A DNA stretch of 64,000 nt from CAZPKH01 sp964587165 (GCA_964587165.1 CAZPKH010000001.1:62001-126000), one strand, 5' to 3'; counted from the stretch's first letter, positions 25,883 through 38,486 are shown. Numbers and translations: made by a program. Notes: generated from the letters alone by a model not told the origin.

Positions 25883-27068
25883 AGTATTTATTGAGGGTGG
25901 CTAAGGTGAGGGCCTGAGAGTGGTGCGATTCTTCGACTGTCAGCTCTGCCTCGATAAAATAATTGGCCTCGGTGAGATAGGTTATCATATCAATATATCC
26001 GGCGCTAAGAGCTGTGGCAAGAAGATCGAGCGACGAGCGCTCGGAGCCGGCTTTAGCGGCGTTGACCTGGCGGTCAAGATAAGCCTGCATCTCGGTTGCC
26101 GAAGCGTGAAGGGCATTGATTGTTGCGGTTTCGGTAATGGTTTCAGATTCGCCCTCTGCCTGATACTGTTGTGCTTGCAGTTCGGCTGCTTCACGGCGAT
26201 GTGAATTTGAATAGAGTGGGAGAGAGGCCGACAAATTCAGTCCGTTGAAATTTGTTCCTTCTTCGCGATTGAACACATATCCAACCGAAAACGACGGTAA
26301 TCGTTCAGCCTTATAAGCCTTCGAGAGCTGCCGCTGTGACTCCGACATAATCTGCGAGATATGCACACCGGGATTTTGCCTGGCAGCCTGATCGAGATAT
26401 TCGGAGAGCGGTCGAAGAGCCTCTACCGGATAGTCGTTGAGCGAGATCAGCTGTGCAGAATAGTCGGCACCGGCTCCTCCGAGAGCATTTATCTGCCCGA
26501 CCAATTCGGCTGCCGTCGCCCGCATTTCGGCAATACGTCGAGCCAAAGTGGCCTGCTCGATCTCAACTTTACGGATATCGAGGATATTGAGCTCGCCGGC
26601 GCGCCGGGCTGTGCGGGTGAGTGTGGTCACCGAATCAAGATTTTCACCGAGGTTATTCAGAATATTTATGCATCTGCTCGTATATATATAATCTATTATC
26701 AACTTCTTAGCTTCAAGTGCACGTTCAGTCACCGCTTTACGCTCCAGCCACGGCATTGCGAGCGAGGCCGTATTGGCGGCTTTGCTGCGCGATTTATATA
26801 CCGTAGGAAACTGAAACTCCTGGCTCACCGAAGCAGTAAACTTGCTCTGACCTGAAGCGCCCCATAGATTCTCAAGTTCGACGGATGGATCCGGAAGTAC
26901 ATTGTCGGCCTTGATCTCGGCAGAAGTTATGTCAGCCGAAAGCGCCGCAGAAGAGACTGCCGGTGATTGAAGAGCTATTGTACGGGCCAGAGCATCAACG
27001 CTTTGAGCTGTTGCAAAAAATGAGGTAAAAAGCGAGGCGATTACTGATATATAGAGTTTAATGTTCAT
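25866..27068 (-). CDS. TolC-family outer-membrane efflux protein
   Basis: 400 residues from ATG 27068, which gives the signal peptide MNIKLYISVIASLFTSFFATAQ; a start at 27098 would add ten residues with no signal. Two OEP repeats with long helical pieces (about 25-200 and 210-395) form the trimeric channel typical of CusC/CzcC. It is the third gene of the operon with the periplasmic adaptor and the RND pump; its start overlaps the pump's stop by 11 bp, so the two are translationally coupled. It should export metal ions through the outer membrane. Confidence 0.9.
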   Translation of the reverse strand: MNIKLYISVIASLFTSFFATAQSVDALARTIALQSPAVSSAALSADITSAEIKADNVLPDPSVELENLWGASGQSKFTASVSQEFQFPTVYKSRSKAANTASLAMPWLERKAVTERALEAKKLIIDYIYTSRCINILNNLGENLDSVTTLTRTARRAGELNILDIRKVEIEQATLARRIAEMRATAAELVGQINALGGAGADYSAQLISLNDYPVEALRPLSEYLDQAARQNPGVHISQIMSESQRQLSKAYKAERLPSFSVGYVFNREEGTNFNGLNLSASLPLYSNSHRREAAELQAQQYQAEGESETITETATINALHASATEMQAYLDRQVNAAKAGSERSSLDLLATALSAGYIDMITYLTEANYFIEAELTVEESHHSQALTLATLNKYFIPAD

Positions 27069-30000
27069 TACGGCGTTGTGTGTAGTAATAGTATACAATA
27101 GGAACGATAAAAATATTGAGAGCTGTCGATGTCACCAGACCGCCCAGTATCACAATAGCCATCGGAGCCTGCAGCTCATTGCCGGGCTCGCCGGCACGCA
27201 TAGCCAGAGGGATTAGCGCCAGGGCGGAAGTGAGAGCCGTCATGATGATCGGAGCAAGTCGGTCGGTCGACCCTTCGCGAATTATATCGACAAGCGGGCG
27301 GGCGGTGTTTGCGAGAGATCCGTAGCGCGATATCAGAAGCATTCCGTTGCGCGTGGTAATTCCGATAAGCGATATGAACCCTATGATGGCCGGTATGTTA
27401 AGCTCGCCCCCGGTGATGCAGAGGGCAAAGATACCTCCGATAGCGGCAAGCGGCATATTGAGCAGAATAATGCACGACAAGCCGGTAGAGTGAAACTCCT
27501 GATACAGCAGCAGGAAGATAATCAATATAGCCAGCAACGTGGTTAGGGCGAGTGTGCGCGAAGCGCGCTCCTCGTTCTCAAACTGGCCGCCATAGGTTAT
27601 GAAATACCCTTGTGGAAGCTCGACTGACTCAGCCACCTCACGCTGCAGCTCGTCAACAGCACTTCGCAGATCGCGCCCATCCACATTGGCTGACACCATG
27701 ATTCGTCGGCTCACATCCTCACGGTTGATGGCTGCGGGTCCTTCCGCCACTATAACGTCAGCCACATAACTCAGAGGGATCTTTTCGCCGGAAGCTGTGT
27801 CAATCAGAAGCGATGATATTCGCTCGGTCGACGAACGGTCAGCATCAGCAACTTTAAGTGTCAGATCATACGGCAGTCCGTCAACATAAACCTGCGACAC
27901 CACCTCACTTCCAAGAGCTACACGCACTGCCTCCGTAAACTGAGGAATCGAGATACCATAGCGTGCCAGCATAGCGCGTCGCGGACGTATATCGAGCTGA
28001 GGCCGTGAAGTAAGTTGCTCGAGATTGACATCAACCAACCCGGGTATCGCTTCAGCCTTCTCTTTGATCTGACGTCCGATGGCAAGCAGTCGGTTCATAT
28101 CGTCGCCGAACAGTTTAACGGCAATCTGCGATTTCGATCCTGAAAGCATGGCATCTATACGGTGACTCACAGGTTGTCCTATCTCGACATTAACTCCCGG
28201 AAGCTCGTTGAGCTTATGCCTCAATTCGGCTACGACCTCGCTTTTGCTACGACCGGACAGAGTATATGGAGCCTCAATCTCACTGACGTTTGCCCCGAAA
28301 GAGTGCTCATCGAGCTCGGCACGGCCGGTCTTACGAGCCACAGTGCGAATCTCCGGCACCGACATTATGATGCGTTCGGCCTCGCGGCCGAGATGATCGC
28401 TCTCCTCAAGAGATATGCCGGGAAGCGTAGAGATGTTGATAGTGAACGACCCTTCATTGAACGGCGGCAGAAATCCCCGCCCAAGAGTGAAAAACAGAGC
28501 GGTTGCCGCCGCGAGAAGCACTCCGGTGGCCAAAAGCCAACTGCGGCCGTGAGCCATGGCCGATTCTAATGCTCGCGCGTAGGCATTTTTCATCTTACGC
28601 ATAAGCCATGGATCGCGGCTTAACTTTTCATTCCCGCTCTTTCCTGCCAAAAGATACGAGCAGAGCACGGGAGTCACTGTCAGCGCCACGATGGTCGAGG
28701 CAAAGAGTGCCACTACAAAGGCTATACCAAGGGGTATAAGCATGCGGCCCTCAAGACCTGACAGGAAAAAGAGTGGCAAAAAGCTGGCTACTATGATAAG
28801 AGTAGAATTGAAGATCGGCACCCGGACCTCCTTGGACGCTTCGTACACAACACGTATCAAAGGCTTACGCTCCGATTCGGGAAGCGAAAGGTTCTGGCGG
28901 AGCCGCTTGTATACATTCTCCACATCGACAATGGCATCGTCGACAAGCGAACCGATTGCAATCGCGAGACCTCCAAGACTCATCGTATTGATAGTCTGTC
29001 CCATAAGATGAAGCACTAATACCGATATCAGGATCGAAAGCGGAAGTGCCACCAGCGAGATAGCAGTGGTGCGCAGATTCATCAGGAAAAAGAAAAGCAC
29101 CAGTATAACGAACAGGGCGCCTTCGAGCAGAGAGGCCTGAAGATTGCCGATAGAGGTATCTATGAAATCAGCCTGACGGAAAATATCGGTTGAAATATTA
29201 AGGCTCGTGGGCAATGAATGGCGAAGTGACTCAATCTCAGTGTCAATACGCTCGGTTAGGTCGATCGTTCCCACTCCGGGCTGTTTTGTCACGGTGACGA
29301 GCACGGCAGGGAGTGCCCGTTCGGAGGCAACGCCGAGTTTGGGCGACTTGTTGCCCATGGCTACTGTGGCAATATCGGCAAGCGTGACGGGAGTACCTGT
29401 AGATTCGTTGACACCTACTACAGCCTGCGCCATCTCGTCGGCCGAACGTGTAGCTACATCAGCCTTGATAAGGTACTCGTTGCCATATTCGTACAACACG
29501 CCTCCCGATGCATTGTTGTTCATCCCCTCGACAGCCTCACGTACCTGTGCGAGCGACACTCCCAATGCGCGCATCCGCACCGGGTCAAGCTGTATCTGAT
29601 ACTCCACGACCTCACCACCTATCACCGCTACCTGACTTACACCACCGAGGGCAAGCAAGCGGGGTCGAACCGTCCGGTCGGCTATCGAGCGCAGATCGGC
29701 CTGAGTTAATGAATCAGATGTAAGACCGATGATCATCATCTCTCCGAGTATCGACGATTGCGGTCCGAGAGTTGGAGTCCCGACTCCGGGGGGCATCTCT
29801 GCCGCTATAGCCGAGATGCGCTCGCTCACGATCTGACGCGCGCGGTAAATATCTTCACCCCAATCGAATTCTATCTTAACCGCCGAGAATCCCGGCTGCG
29901 ACGACGAGCTGACACGCCGCACGCCTGTTGCACCGTTCAGCGCCGTCTCGATAGGGTAGGTCACGACGCGTTCCACCTCCTCCGGTGTATATCCCGGAGC

Positions 30001-30156
30001 CTCGGTCATCACCACTACCGTAGGAGCATTGAGATCCGGAAAGATATCGACCTCGGTGCGAATCAGTGTGATTACGCCGGCCACCAAAATCAAAGCTGCC
30101 GGTATAAGGACAGCCATGCGAGCGGAAAGCGATGCACGGAGTATTCTATTGAGCAT
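27058..30156 (-). CDS. Heavy-metal RND efflux pump, CusA/CzcA family
   Basis: 1032 residues with RND layout: TM1 near residues 12-28, large periplasmic loop, TM2-6 (about 335-530), second loop, TM8-12 (about 860-1025). The TM4 acidic pair in AIGSLVDDAIVDVENVYKR and the loop motif GRAELDEHSFG fit the HME branch, which uses proton flux to expel monovalent (Cu, Ag) or divalent (Zn, Co, Ni) cations. The adaptor's His-rich N-terminus favours divalent metals, but this is inference. Middle gene of the adaptor-pump-channel operon, 12 bp after the adaptor. Confidence 0.95.
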   Translation of the reverse strand: MLNRILRASLSARMAVLIPAALILVAGVITLIRTEVDIFPDLNAPTVVVMTEAPGYTPEEVERVVTYPIETALNGATGVRRVSSSSQPGFSAVKIEFDWGEDIYRARQIVSERISAIAAEMPPGVGTPTLGPQSSILGEMMIIGLTSDSLTQADLRSIADRTVRPRLLALGGVSQVAVIGGEVVEYQIQLDPVRMRALGVSLAQVREAVEGMNNNASGGVLYEYGNEYLIKADVATRSADEMAQAVVGVNESTGTPVTLADIATVAMGNKSPKLGVASERALPAVLVTVTKQPGVGTIDLTERIDTEIESLRHSLPTSLNISTDIFRQADFIDTSIGNLQASLLEGALFVILVLFFFLMNLRTTAISLVALPLSILISVLVLHLMGQTINTMSLGGLAIAIGSLVDDAIVDVENVYKRLRQNLSLPESERKPLIRVVYEASKEVRVPIFNSTLIIVASFLPLFFLSGLEGRMLIPLGIAFVVALFASTIVALTVTPVLCSYLLAGKSGNEKLSRDPWLMRKMKNAYARALESAMAHGRSWLLATGVLLAAATALFFTLGRGFLPPFNEGSFTINISTLPGISLEESDHLGREAERIIMSVPEIRTVARKTGRAELDEHSFGANVSEIEAPYTLSGRSKSEVVAELRHKLNELPGVNVEIGQPVSHRIDAMLSGSKSQIAVKLFGDDMNRLLAIGRQIKEKAEAIPGLVDVNLEQLTSRPQLDIRPRRAMLARYGISIPQFTEAVRVALGSEVVSQVYVDGLPYDLTLKVADADRSSTERISSLLIDTASGEKIPLSYVADVIVAEGPAAINREDVSRRIMVSANVDGRDLRSAVDELQREVAESVELPQGYFITYGGQFENEERASRTLALTTLLAILIIFLLLYQEFHSTGLSCIILLNMPLAAIGGIFALCITGGELNIPAIIGFISLIGITTRNGMLLISRYGSLANTARPLVDIIREGSTDRLAPIIMTALTSALALIPLAMRAGEPGNELQAPMAIVILGGLVTSTALNIFIVPIVYYYYTQRRNEH

Positions 30157-30168
30157 GACTTATAGCAA

Positions 30169-31332
30169 TCAATGGTTATGAGAATGGCCCTCGGGCACTT
30201 TGCCGGAGTTTTCGGCAAGACGAACAACCGTAGCTCCGGCAGCCACTACTTTATCGCCGGGGGTTATGCCGTCGATCACCTCGACACGCGCTCCGTCAGA
30301 ACCGCCCAGATGCACAAGGTTGCGCCGGTAGCCGTGCTCATCCTCGCGGGTGTACACATATTTTTCGCCCATCTGCTCGGTTATGGCTCCGACAGGTACA
30401 GTGACAACACCCTGACGTGCAGTGCCGAGCAGATAAACCTCCACGACACTACCAGGCACCACATTGCCGGGATTGCGGAATGTGAACGTGACCGGTATAT
30501 AACCGGCCGAAGCCGTGGCGGCGGCAGCCCCCGATGTGCGCTGCACTCCGTAATGAGCCAGAGGTATAGCTTCGGTTGTACCTTGAGGACGGATATTTGC
30601 CGAGGTGATGGCGGGGAGCATAGACGCATACTGCTGCGGGAGATCCGCCCGGAGGGTGAGCCGCTGCGTGGCTGTGATGCGCGCGACAGGCTGACCCACC
30701 TCGACCACCTCACCTTGCGCAGCCAGCACCTCGGTGATAACCCCTGATATAGGTGCGCTTACCACGCCCGACAAAGCGGCAGGACTGTAAAGAGCCGCAG
30801 CGGCATCATACTGAGCCTGCAGAGCGGCGTACTCCTTGTCAGACACAATCCCCTGCTCGTGGAGAGGGCGGGCACGTTCGAGCTCGCGACGTGCTGCCTC
30901 AAGGGCTGTGCGTGCTGCCGCGTTTGGATCGCCGCCGCTGATCGCCGCCGCTGATATTGACCCGAGAGTCTGACCGCGCGACACAGCCATTCCGGGCACA
31001 AGCCCTTGGCTCAAAGTGAGACGTCCCGCAACATTAGCTGAAGCTACAGCGACATCTGCCGGAGCCGGCATAATCTGTCCCGACACCGCTATCACTTCGC
31101 AGAACTCGCCGGGAGCCACCTCTTCGACAACCACGCCCATACGCTGAGCCATCTCCGGCTCAAGAATTATCTCATCAGCGTCATGATCGTGTTCACCCTT
31201 CTCAGCTGCCTCCGCATGGTCAGCCTCGTGATCATGATCATGATCGTGATCATGGTCATTATGACCACACGACCAGCATACCGAATATATTGCTGCAACC
31301 GCCGCAATCAGATATTTATTTGAAGCATTCAT
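30169..31332 (-). CDS. RND periplasmic adaptor with His-rich N-terminus (CusB/CzcB-like)
   Basis: 387 residues from ATG 31332; a frame opening at 31356 starts inside the -7 box and is ruled out. A hydrophobic leader ends at Cys22 (SVCWSC), suggesting a lipoprotein though the lipobox is atypical. After it comes a His/Asp repeat (about residues 24-50, six HD pairs in a row and more HDHD later) likely to bind metal. The rest is the membrane-fusion fold: barrel-sandwich, helical hairpin (about 140-185) and C-terminal beta barrel. The last residues are GHSHNH. First gene of the efflux operon. Confidence 0.92.
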   Translation of the reverse strand: MNASNKYLIAAVAAIYSVCWSCGHNDHDHDHDHDHEADHAEAAEKGEHDHDADEIILEPEMAQRMGVVVEEVAPGEFCEVIAVSGQIMPAPADVAVASANVAGRLTLSQGLVPGMAVSRGQTLGSISAAAISGGDPNAAARTALEAARRELERARPLHEQGIVSDKEYAALQAQYDAAAALYSPAALSGVVSAPISGVITEVLAAQGEVVEVGQPVARITATQRLTLRADLPQQYASMLPAITSANIRPQGTTEAIPLAHYGVQRTSGAAAATASAGYIPVTFTFRNPGNVVPGSVVEVYLLGTARQGVVTVPVGAITEQMGEKYVYTREDEHGYRRNLVHLGGSDGARVEVIDGITPGDKVVAAGATVVRLAENSGKVPEGHSHNH

Positions 31333-31353
31333 GGTGCATGTATAATACTTATG

Positions 31354-31385
31354 CAAAAATACTAATTGTAGATGCCGCAGCCAAA
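31354..31385 (-). promoter_or_regulatory. Promoter of the metal-efflux operon
   Basis: Minus-strand TTTG (31382-31385), 20 nt, TATTTTTG (31354-31361), 21 nt before ATG 31332. No obvious operator palindrome was seen. Confidence 0.72.
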
Positions 31386-31393
31386 TTTATGGC

Positions 31394-31429
31394 AAAAAAA
31401 GAGGCTGCCGGAGATATTCCGACAACCTC
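31394..31429 (-). terminator. Terminator of clpC
   Basis: Minus-strand GAGG..G.CGGA / TCCG.C..CCTC stem (about 10 pairs with mismatches) followed by seven T. It lies immediately upstream of the efflux-operon promoter. Confidence 0.85.
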
Positions 31430-31453
31430 GGTAAGGAGTGAGGAGAATGAAAA

Positions 31454-34003
31454 TCAGACTACTTCGGTCGTGATAGTTTTAGTGGCAGGATCGAACCCGA
31501 CATTGATGGTCTGTCCGGCCTCGATGCCGCTGCCGATGATAAGTTCGGCCAACGGATCTTCGAGATATTTCTGGATAGCTCGCTTGAGAGGACGGGCTCC
31601 GAACTGACGGTCGTAACCTTTCTCTGCGATAAAGTCCTTGGCTTCGTCGGTGATATTGAGCTTGTAACCAAGCTGATCAACCCGCTTGTAGAAGCCGGCG
31701 AGCTCGATGTCGATGATCTTGAAGATAGCCTCGCGGTCGAGCTGATCGAACATTATGATGTCGTCGATTCGGTTCAGGAACTCCGGTGCAAAAGCCTTGT
31801 TCAATGCTTTCTGAAGCACGCCGTGACTATATTCGGCTGTCGCATTGGCCTCGGTATTGAAACCTACGCCGGTGCCGAAATCTTTAAGCTGGCGTGTACC
31901 GATATTGGAGGTCATGATGATCAGGGTGTTCTTGAAGTCGATGCGGCGGCCCAGCGAGTCGGTCAGACGCCCTTCGTCCATCACCTGCAGCAAAAGGTTG
32001 AACACATCGGGGTGAGCTTTCTCGATCTCATCGAGCAGCACGACGGAGTAAGGACGGCGACGCACTTTCTCGGTGAGCTGTCCGCCCTCGTCGTAGCCTA
32101 CGTATCCGGGAGGCGCACCGACGAGTCGGCTCACGGTAAACTTCTCCATATACTCCGACATATCGATACGTATCAGGCTGTCGGGCGAATCGAAAAGATA
32201 CTCCGAAAGTTTCTTGGCAAGATGAGTTTTGCCGACGCCGGTGGGGCCGAGGAACATAAAAGTGCCTATCGGCTTGTTGGGGTCCTTGAGCCCAACGCGA
32301 TTGCGCTGTATTGCTTTCACAACCTTGGCGATAGCCTGATCCTGACCTATGATTTCGCTTTGGAGAGCAGGCGTCATATCCTTAAGGCGCATACCCTCGG
32401 CCTGAACTATTCGCTGAACCGGAACACCGGTCATCATGGCCACTACTTCGGCTACACGCTCGGCATCTACGGTCTCGCGATGCGAGTTAAGGTGCTCCTC
32501 CCACTCTTTCTTGGCAGTCTCAAGCTGTGCACGCAGACGCTGCTCGCGGTCGCGGTGCGATGCTGCGCTCTCGAAGTTCTGGCTCTGGGCTGCATGTAGT
32601 TTAGCCTGAGCTGCCTCCTCGATCTGCTTTTCGAGCGATTCAATCTCTTTGGGCACCGTGATATTTGTGATATGCACGCGCGACCCGGCCTCGTCCATAG
32701 CATCGATAGCTTTGTCGGGGAAGTTACGGTCCGAGACATATCTGTCGGTCAGATTGACGCAAGCCTCGAGTGCATCCTGAGTATATATCACGTTATGATG
32801 CTTCTCGTACTTATCTTTAATGTTGTTGAGGATAGCAAGAGTCTCATCACGCGAGGTAGGATCGACAATCACCTTCTGGAAGCGGCGCTCCAAAGCAGTA
32901 TCTTTCTCAATATTCTTGCGATACTCGTCGAGGGTCGTAGCACCGATGCACTGTATCTCTCCGCGTGCCAGAGCGGGTTTGAGCAGATTGGCGGCATCCA
33001 TCGAGCCTGAAGGGTTGCCGGCGCCCACAATGGTATGAAGCTCGTCGATAAAAAGGATGATGTCGGGATTTTTCGACACCTCATTGAGTATAGCCTTGAT
33101 ACGCTCCTCAAACTGTCCACGGTACTTCGTGCCGGCTACTACAGAGCCCAGGTCGAGCGAGATGACTCGTTTGTCGAAAAGCACGCGGCTCACTTTACGC
33201 TGCACGATACGCAGCGCGAGGCCCTCGACGATAGCGCTTTTACCCACGCCGGGCTCGCCGATGAGCACAGGATTGTTCTTCTTTCGGCGGCACAGAATCT
33301 GGGCAAGACGTTCGATCTCCACCTCACGGCCGACAACAGGATCAAGACGACCCTCCTCGGCTGCAGCTGTCATGTCGATACCGTACTTATCGAGGGTAGG
33401 GGTGTCGGCACCTGAGCGGCGGGAGCGTGATTTGGATGCAGTAGAGCCTGAGGGAGCTGATGATGACGCATTGCTGTCGACGGGCGCGTCGTCATCATCT
33501 TCATCATCGTCTATATACCCGCCTGAGGCAGTAGGGTTCTCGCCAACGTTTGCTATCTGGCGGATGAGGGATTCATAACTGATGTCATTTCGACGGAACG
33601 GTTCCATATATTCTCGGCTGATTATTTCATTGTTGTGGAACAGAGCCAGAAGCAGGTGCACCGGCTCTACCATGCTGCTCTTAAGCAACCGTGCTTCAAG
33701 AATGCTGAGGCGCACAATGCGTCCCGCTACTTCAGAAAGCACTATCTTCTCGGGGTCGACGCTCTCGGGAGTAGCTGTTCCGATGGCAGCCTCCAGAAGC
33801 AGGCTGTCAAGATCGCTGCGCAGCTCGGCTGCGGAAGTGCGCTGGGCAGCTTTTTCGATCATGCTGTAGGGCGCACCGGAGGTGTCGCTCAGCAGAGCAA
33901 GCAGAAGATGCTGAGGCTCTACCGAGGGGCTGTTGTGACGCACAGCCTCGCGGGTACTCTGCCCGAACACTTTCTGAAGACTTGGTGAAAACTGGTTGTT
34001 CAT
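31454..34003 (-). CDS. clpC: ATP-dependent Clp protease ATP-binding subunit ClpC
   Basis: 849-residue Hsp100 unfoldase that feeds substrates to ClpP. N-terminal double Clp_N repeat (1-150), acidic/serine linker (about 164-195, DDDEDDDD then Ser-rich), first AAA+ domain with Walker A GEPGVGKS (249-256), middle coiled-coil (about 450-510) of ClpC rather than ClpB length, second AAA+ with GPTGVGKT (586-593), and C-terminal D2-small. The start MNNQFSPSLQKVFGQS is typical of Bacteroidetes. No TAnnTTTG box was found upstream on this strand, so it may use an alternative (stress) promoter. Divergent from gyrA. Confidence 0.95.
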   Translation of the reverse strand: MNNQFSPSLQKVFGQSTREAVRHNSPSVEPQHLLLALLSDTSGAPYSMIEKAAQRTSAAELRSDLDSLLLEAAIGTATPESVDPEKIVLSEVAGRIVRLSILEARLLKSSMVEPVHLLLALFHNNEIISREYMEPFRRNDISYESLIRQIANVGENPTASGGYIDDDEDDDDAPVDSNASSSAPSGSTASKSRSRRSGADTPTLDKYGIDMTAAAEEGRLDPVVGREVEIERLAQILCRRKKNNPVLIGEPGVGKSAIVEGLALRIVQRKVSRVLFDKRVISLDLGSVVAGTKYRGQFEERIKAILNEVSKNPDIILFIDELHTIVGAGNPSGSMDAANLLKPALARGEIQCIGATTLDEYRKNIEKDTALERRFQKVIVDPTSRDETLAILNNIKDKYEKHHNVIYTQDALEACVNLTDRYVSDRNFPDKAIDAMDEAGSRVHITNITVPKEIESLEKQIEEAAQAKLHAAQSQNFESAASHRDREQRLRAQLETAKKEWEEHLNSHRETVDAERVAEVVAMMTGVPVQRIVQAEGMRLKDMTPALQSEIIGQDQAIAKVVKAIQRNRVGLKDPNKPIGTFMFLGPTGVGKTHLAKKLSEYLFDSPDSLIRIDMSEYMEKFTVSRLVGAPPGYVGYDEGGQLTEKVRRRPYSVVLLDEIEKAHPDVFNLLLQVMDEGRLTDSLGRRIDFKNTLIIMTSNIGTRQLKDFGTGVGFNTEANATAEYSHGVLQKALNKAFAPEFLNRIDDIIMFDQLDREAIFKIIDIELAGFYKRVDQLGYKLNITDEAKDFIAEKGYDRQFGARPLKRAIQKYLEDPLAELIIGSGIEAGQTINVGFDPATKTITTEVV

Positions 34004-34211
34004 ATTATGTAGTGTGTATCTATTTACTGAATTGTTACAATATAAAAACTGTCGAAGCCGTCATTTTGTTGAATCCGACGGTCGTAATATTGAATCGGCA
34101 ATTATCATGCCAAAATATAGCAGAGATGTAGCTGCGTAGGATACGTTAACATGTTTTTCAAAAATTCCATCATCTCGCACTCCACCTCTAAAATCTATAC
34201 GCACAAAAAAT

Positions 34212-34242
34212 TTCGTGAATCACCGAAAAATTGTTACCTTTG
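34212..34242 (+). promoter_or_regulatory. Promoter of gyrA
   Basis: TTCG (34212-34215), 19 nt, TACCTTTG (34235-34242). The leader to ATG 34355 is about 108 nt. Confidence 0.68.
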
Positions 34243-34305
34243 CGTGATAAATCTTATTATTAACGAGAGTATACTATACATTATTATATAAGTAACGTCA
34301 GAATC

Positions 34306-34342
34306 AGGCCGACCGTTATAGCTCCATCGGCTCGCTCGGCCT
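34306..34342 (+). other. Hairpin in the gyrA leader
   Basis: AGGCCGA / TCGGCCT, 7 bp with a 23-nt loop that can pair further, ending 12 nt before the gyrA ATG. No T tract follows, so it is not a terminator; it could influence ribosome access. Confidence 0.4.
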
Positions 34343-34354
34343 TATTAAAACGCT

Positions 34355-36952
<2,598 letters not shown>

Positions 36953-37040
36953 TCATATGCTATATATCGAGCTATAGATAAGCAACGCTGACCGATACTG
37001 AACAAAATGACGCACAGTGTTGTTACTCAATAAGAGACGT

Positions 37041-37073
37041 TTTGCTCGATAAAGATACATATATTAAAATTTG
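37041..37073 (+). promoter_or_regulatory. Putative promoter of the secreted TPR gene
   Basis: TTTG (37041-37044), 21 nt, AAAATTTG (37066-37073), one mismatch to TAnnTTTG. The leader is about 30 nt. Confidence 0.5.
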
Positions 37074-37105
37074 TGAAATTCAAAATCAACCACAATTTAT
37101 AACAC

Positions 37106-38347
37106 ATGAAAAAACTCCTATTCCTCGGCGTTGCCGCTGCAATGGCCATGTCGGCAACAGCCCAGCAGGATGTTGTGAAGAGCGCCAAAAAAGATTTTAA
37201 AGAAGGCGACAACATCTCCAAGCTCATCGAGGCCATGACTCCGGCATTCTCCAACCCGGAAACAGCCAACTCGGCTGAGACCTACTTCATCGTGGGCGAC
37301 GCAGGTTTCAAAAACTACGATTATTATCTGAACCTCTATCGCTTGGGGCAGGAGATCGATCAGGCCAATATGGGCCGCTCGCTCGTGCGTGGCTACGAAT
37401 TTTTCAACAAAGCCCTTCCCCTCGACTCCGTACCCGACGAGAAAGGCAAAGTAAAACCCAAATACGCTAAAAAGATGCTTGAAGCAATCGCCGACCATCA
37501 CGACGACTTCAACACCGCCGGCGCCATGCTTTGGGGTGCGAAAGATTACCCCGCTGCTTACGAGGCATGGGATATTTATCTGAGCTTGCCCAACGACGCT
37601 CGCCTCGGCAAGAAACGCCCCGCACCGCTTGCCGATACCATCGCTTCGACAATCAGCTTCAATAAAGGTCTTGCTGCATGGCAGGCCGATATGCTCCCCA
37701 AGGCTCTCGATGCTTTCGATCAGGCTATCGCCCTGAACTATGACGATGCACAGATCTTTGAGTATGCCGCAGAAGTCGCTCGCCAGTTAGGCGACCAGGA
37801 GCGTCAGTTCAGCTATGCCCGCAAAGGTTTTGAGGTGACCAAGAACCCTAAATACCTCAGTATGCAGATCAATCACTATCTCGATAAAGAGGATTTTGCC
37901 ACAGCAAAATCACTTCTCGATCAGGCTATCTCTTCGACCGACGACAACCGTCAGAAAGCATACCTCTATGTGCTCAACGGTATCATCGCTGAGCGCACCG
38001 ATCCTGAAGCTGCAAAAGGCAACAATAATGTGATCGACAACTACACTACAGCCACACAGCTTGATCCTACCTACGGCGGTGCATTCTACAACCTCGGCCG
38101 TATGCAGCTCATCCAGGCTAACGAACTCGACGAGAACAACACCGGCTCGATGAATCAGGCTGAGTACAATGCCTATAAAAAGAGCACTCTGCTTCCGCTT
38201 CTCAACGACGCGGCTGCCAATATGGAGAAAGGCTATGAGCTCGACAACTCTCTCACACCCGCGCTCAACCTGCTCCAGCAGATCTACTATATGCTTGGCG
38301 ACGAGCAGAATCTGCAGCGCATCAAAGCTCTTCAGGAAGCTCTCTGA
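37106..38347 (+). CDS. Secreted tetratricopeptide-repeat protein
   Basis: 413 residues with a signal peptide (MKKLLFLGVAAAMAMSATAQ). The mature part is helical, with TPR-like units near 190-225 (AWQADMLPKALDAFDQAIAL seen as MLPKALDAFDQAIALN), 225-260, 260-300 and 320-400 (GGAFYNLGRMQL). It is the kind of periplasmic TPR scaffold often found after gyrA in Bacteroidales. The partner proteins are unknown. It has its own likely promoter and a strong terminator at 38372-38411, so it is monocistronic. Confidence 0.85.
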   Translation: MKKLLFLGVAAAMAMSATAQQDVVKSAKKDFKEGDNISKLIEAMTPAFSNPETANSAETYFIVGDAGFKNYDYYLNLYRLGQEIDQANMGRSLVRGYEFFNKALPLDSVPDEKGKVKPKYAKKMLEAIADHHDDFNTAGAMLWGAKDYPAAYEAWDIYLSLPNDARLGKKRPAPLADTIASTISFNKGLAAWQADMLPKALDAFDQAIALNYDDAQIFEYAAEVARQLGDQERQFSYARKGFEVTKNPKYLSMQINHYLDKEDFATAKSLLDQAISSTDDNRQKAYLYVLNGIIAERTDPEAAKGNNNVIDNYTTATQLDPTYGGAFYNLGRMQLIQANELDENNTGSMNQAEYNAYKKSTLLPLLNDAAANMEKGYELDNSLTPALNLLQQIYYMLGDEQNLQRIKALQEAL

Positions 38348-38371
38348 TCCGCTGAAGATAAACCCGAACCT

Positions 38372-38411
38372 AACACAACAAGCCGTCTCATCATCGAGGC
38401 GGCTTGTTGTG
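38372..38411 (+). terminator. Terminator of the TPR gene
   Basis: ACACAACAAGCCG.CTC / GAG.CGGCTTGTTGTGT, 16 pairs with one mismatch and a 6-nt loop, followed by ATTTTG. Confidence 0.87.
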
Positions 38412-38449
38412 TATTTTGAGGGTCTACTCAATAAGTGGCATACTATAAA

Positions 38450-38477
38450 TCCCCGCATCCGGGAAAGGGATGCAGGG
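38450..38477 (-). terminator. Probable terminator of tRNA-Cys
   Basis: Minus-strand CCCTGCATCC / GGATGCGGGG, 10 pairs (one G-U) with an 8-nt loop, then ATTTAT; it lies 9 nt past the tRNA 3' end. Confidence 0.6.
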
Positions 38478-38486
38478 ACTTGAGAG

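Larger units (their letters stand above)
34004..34354. other. Intergenic region between clpC and gyrA
   Basis: 351 bp without a gene. It holds the gyrA promoter (34212-34242) and a hairpin in the gyrA leader (34306-34342). I see no consensus promoter for clpC, no open frame with coding character and no repeat. Confidence 0.6.
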
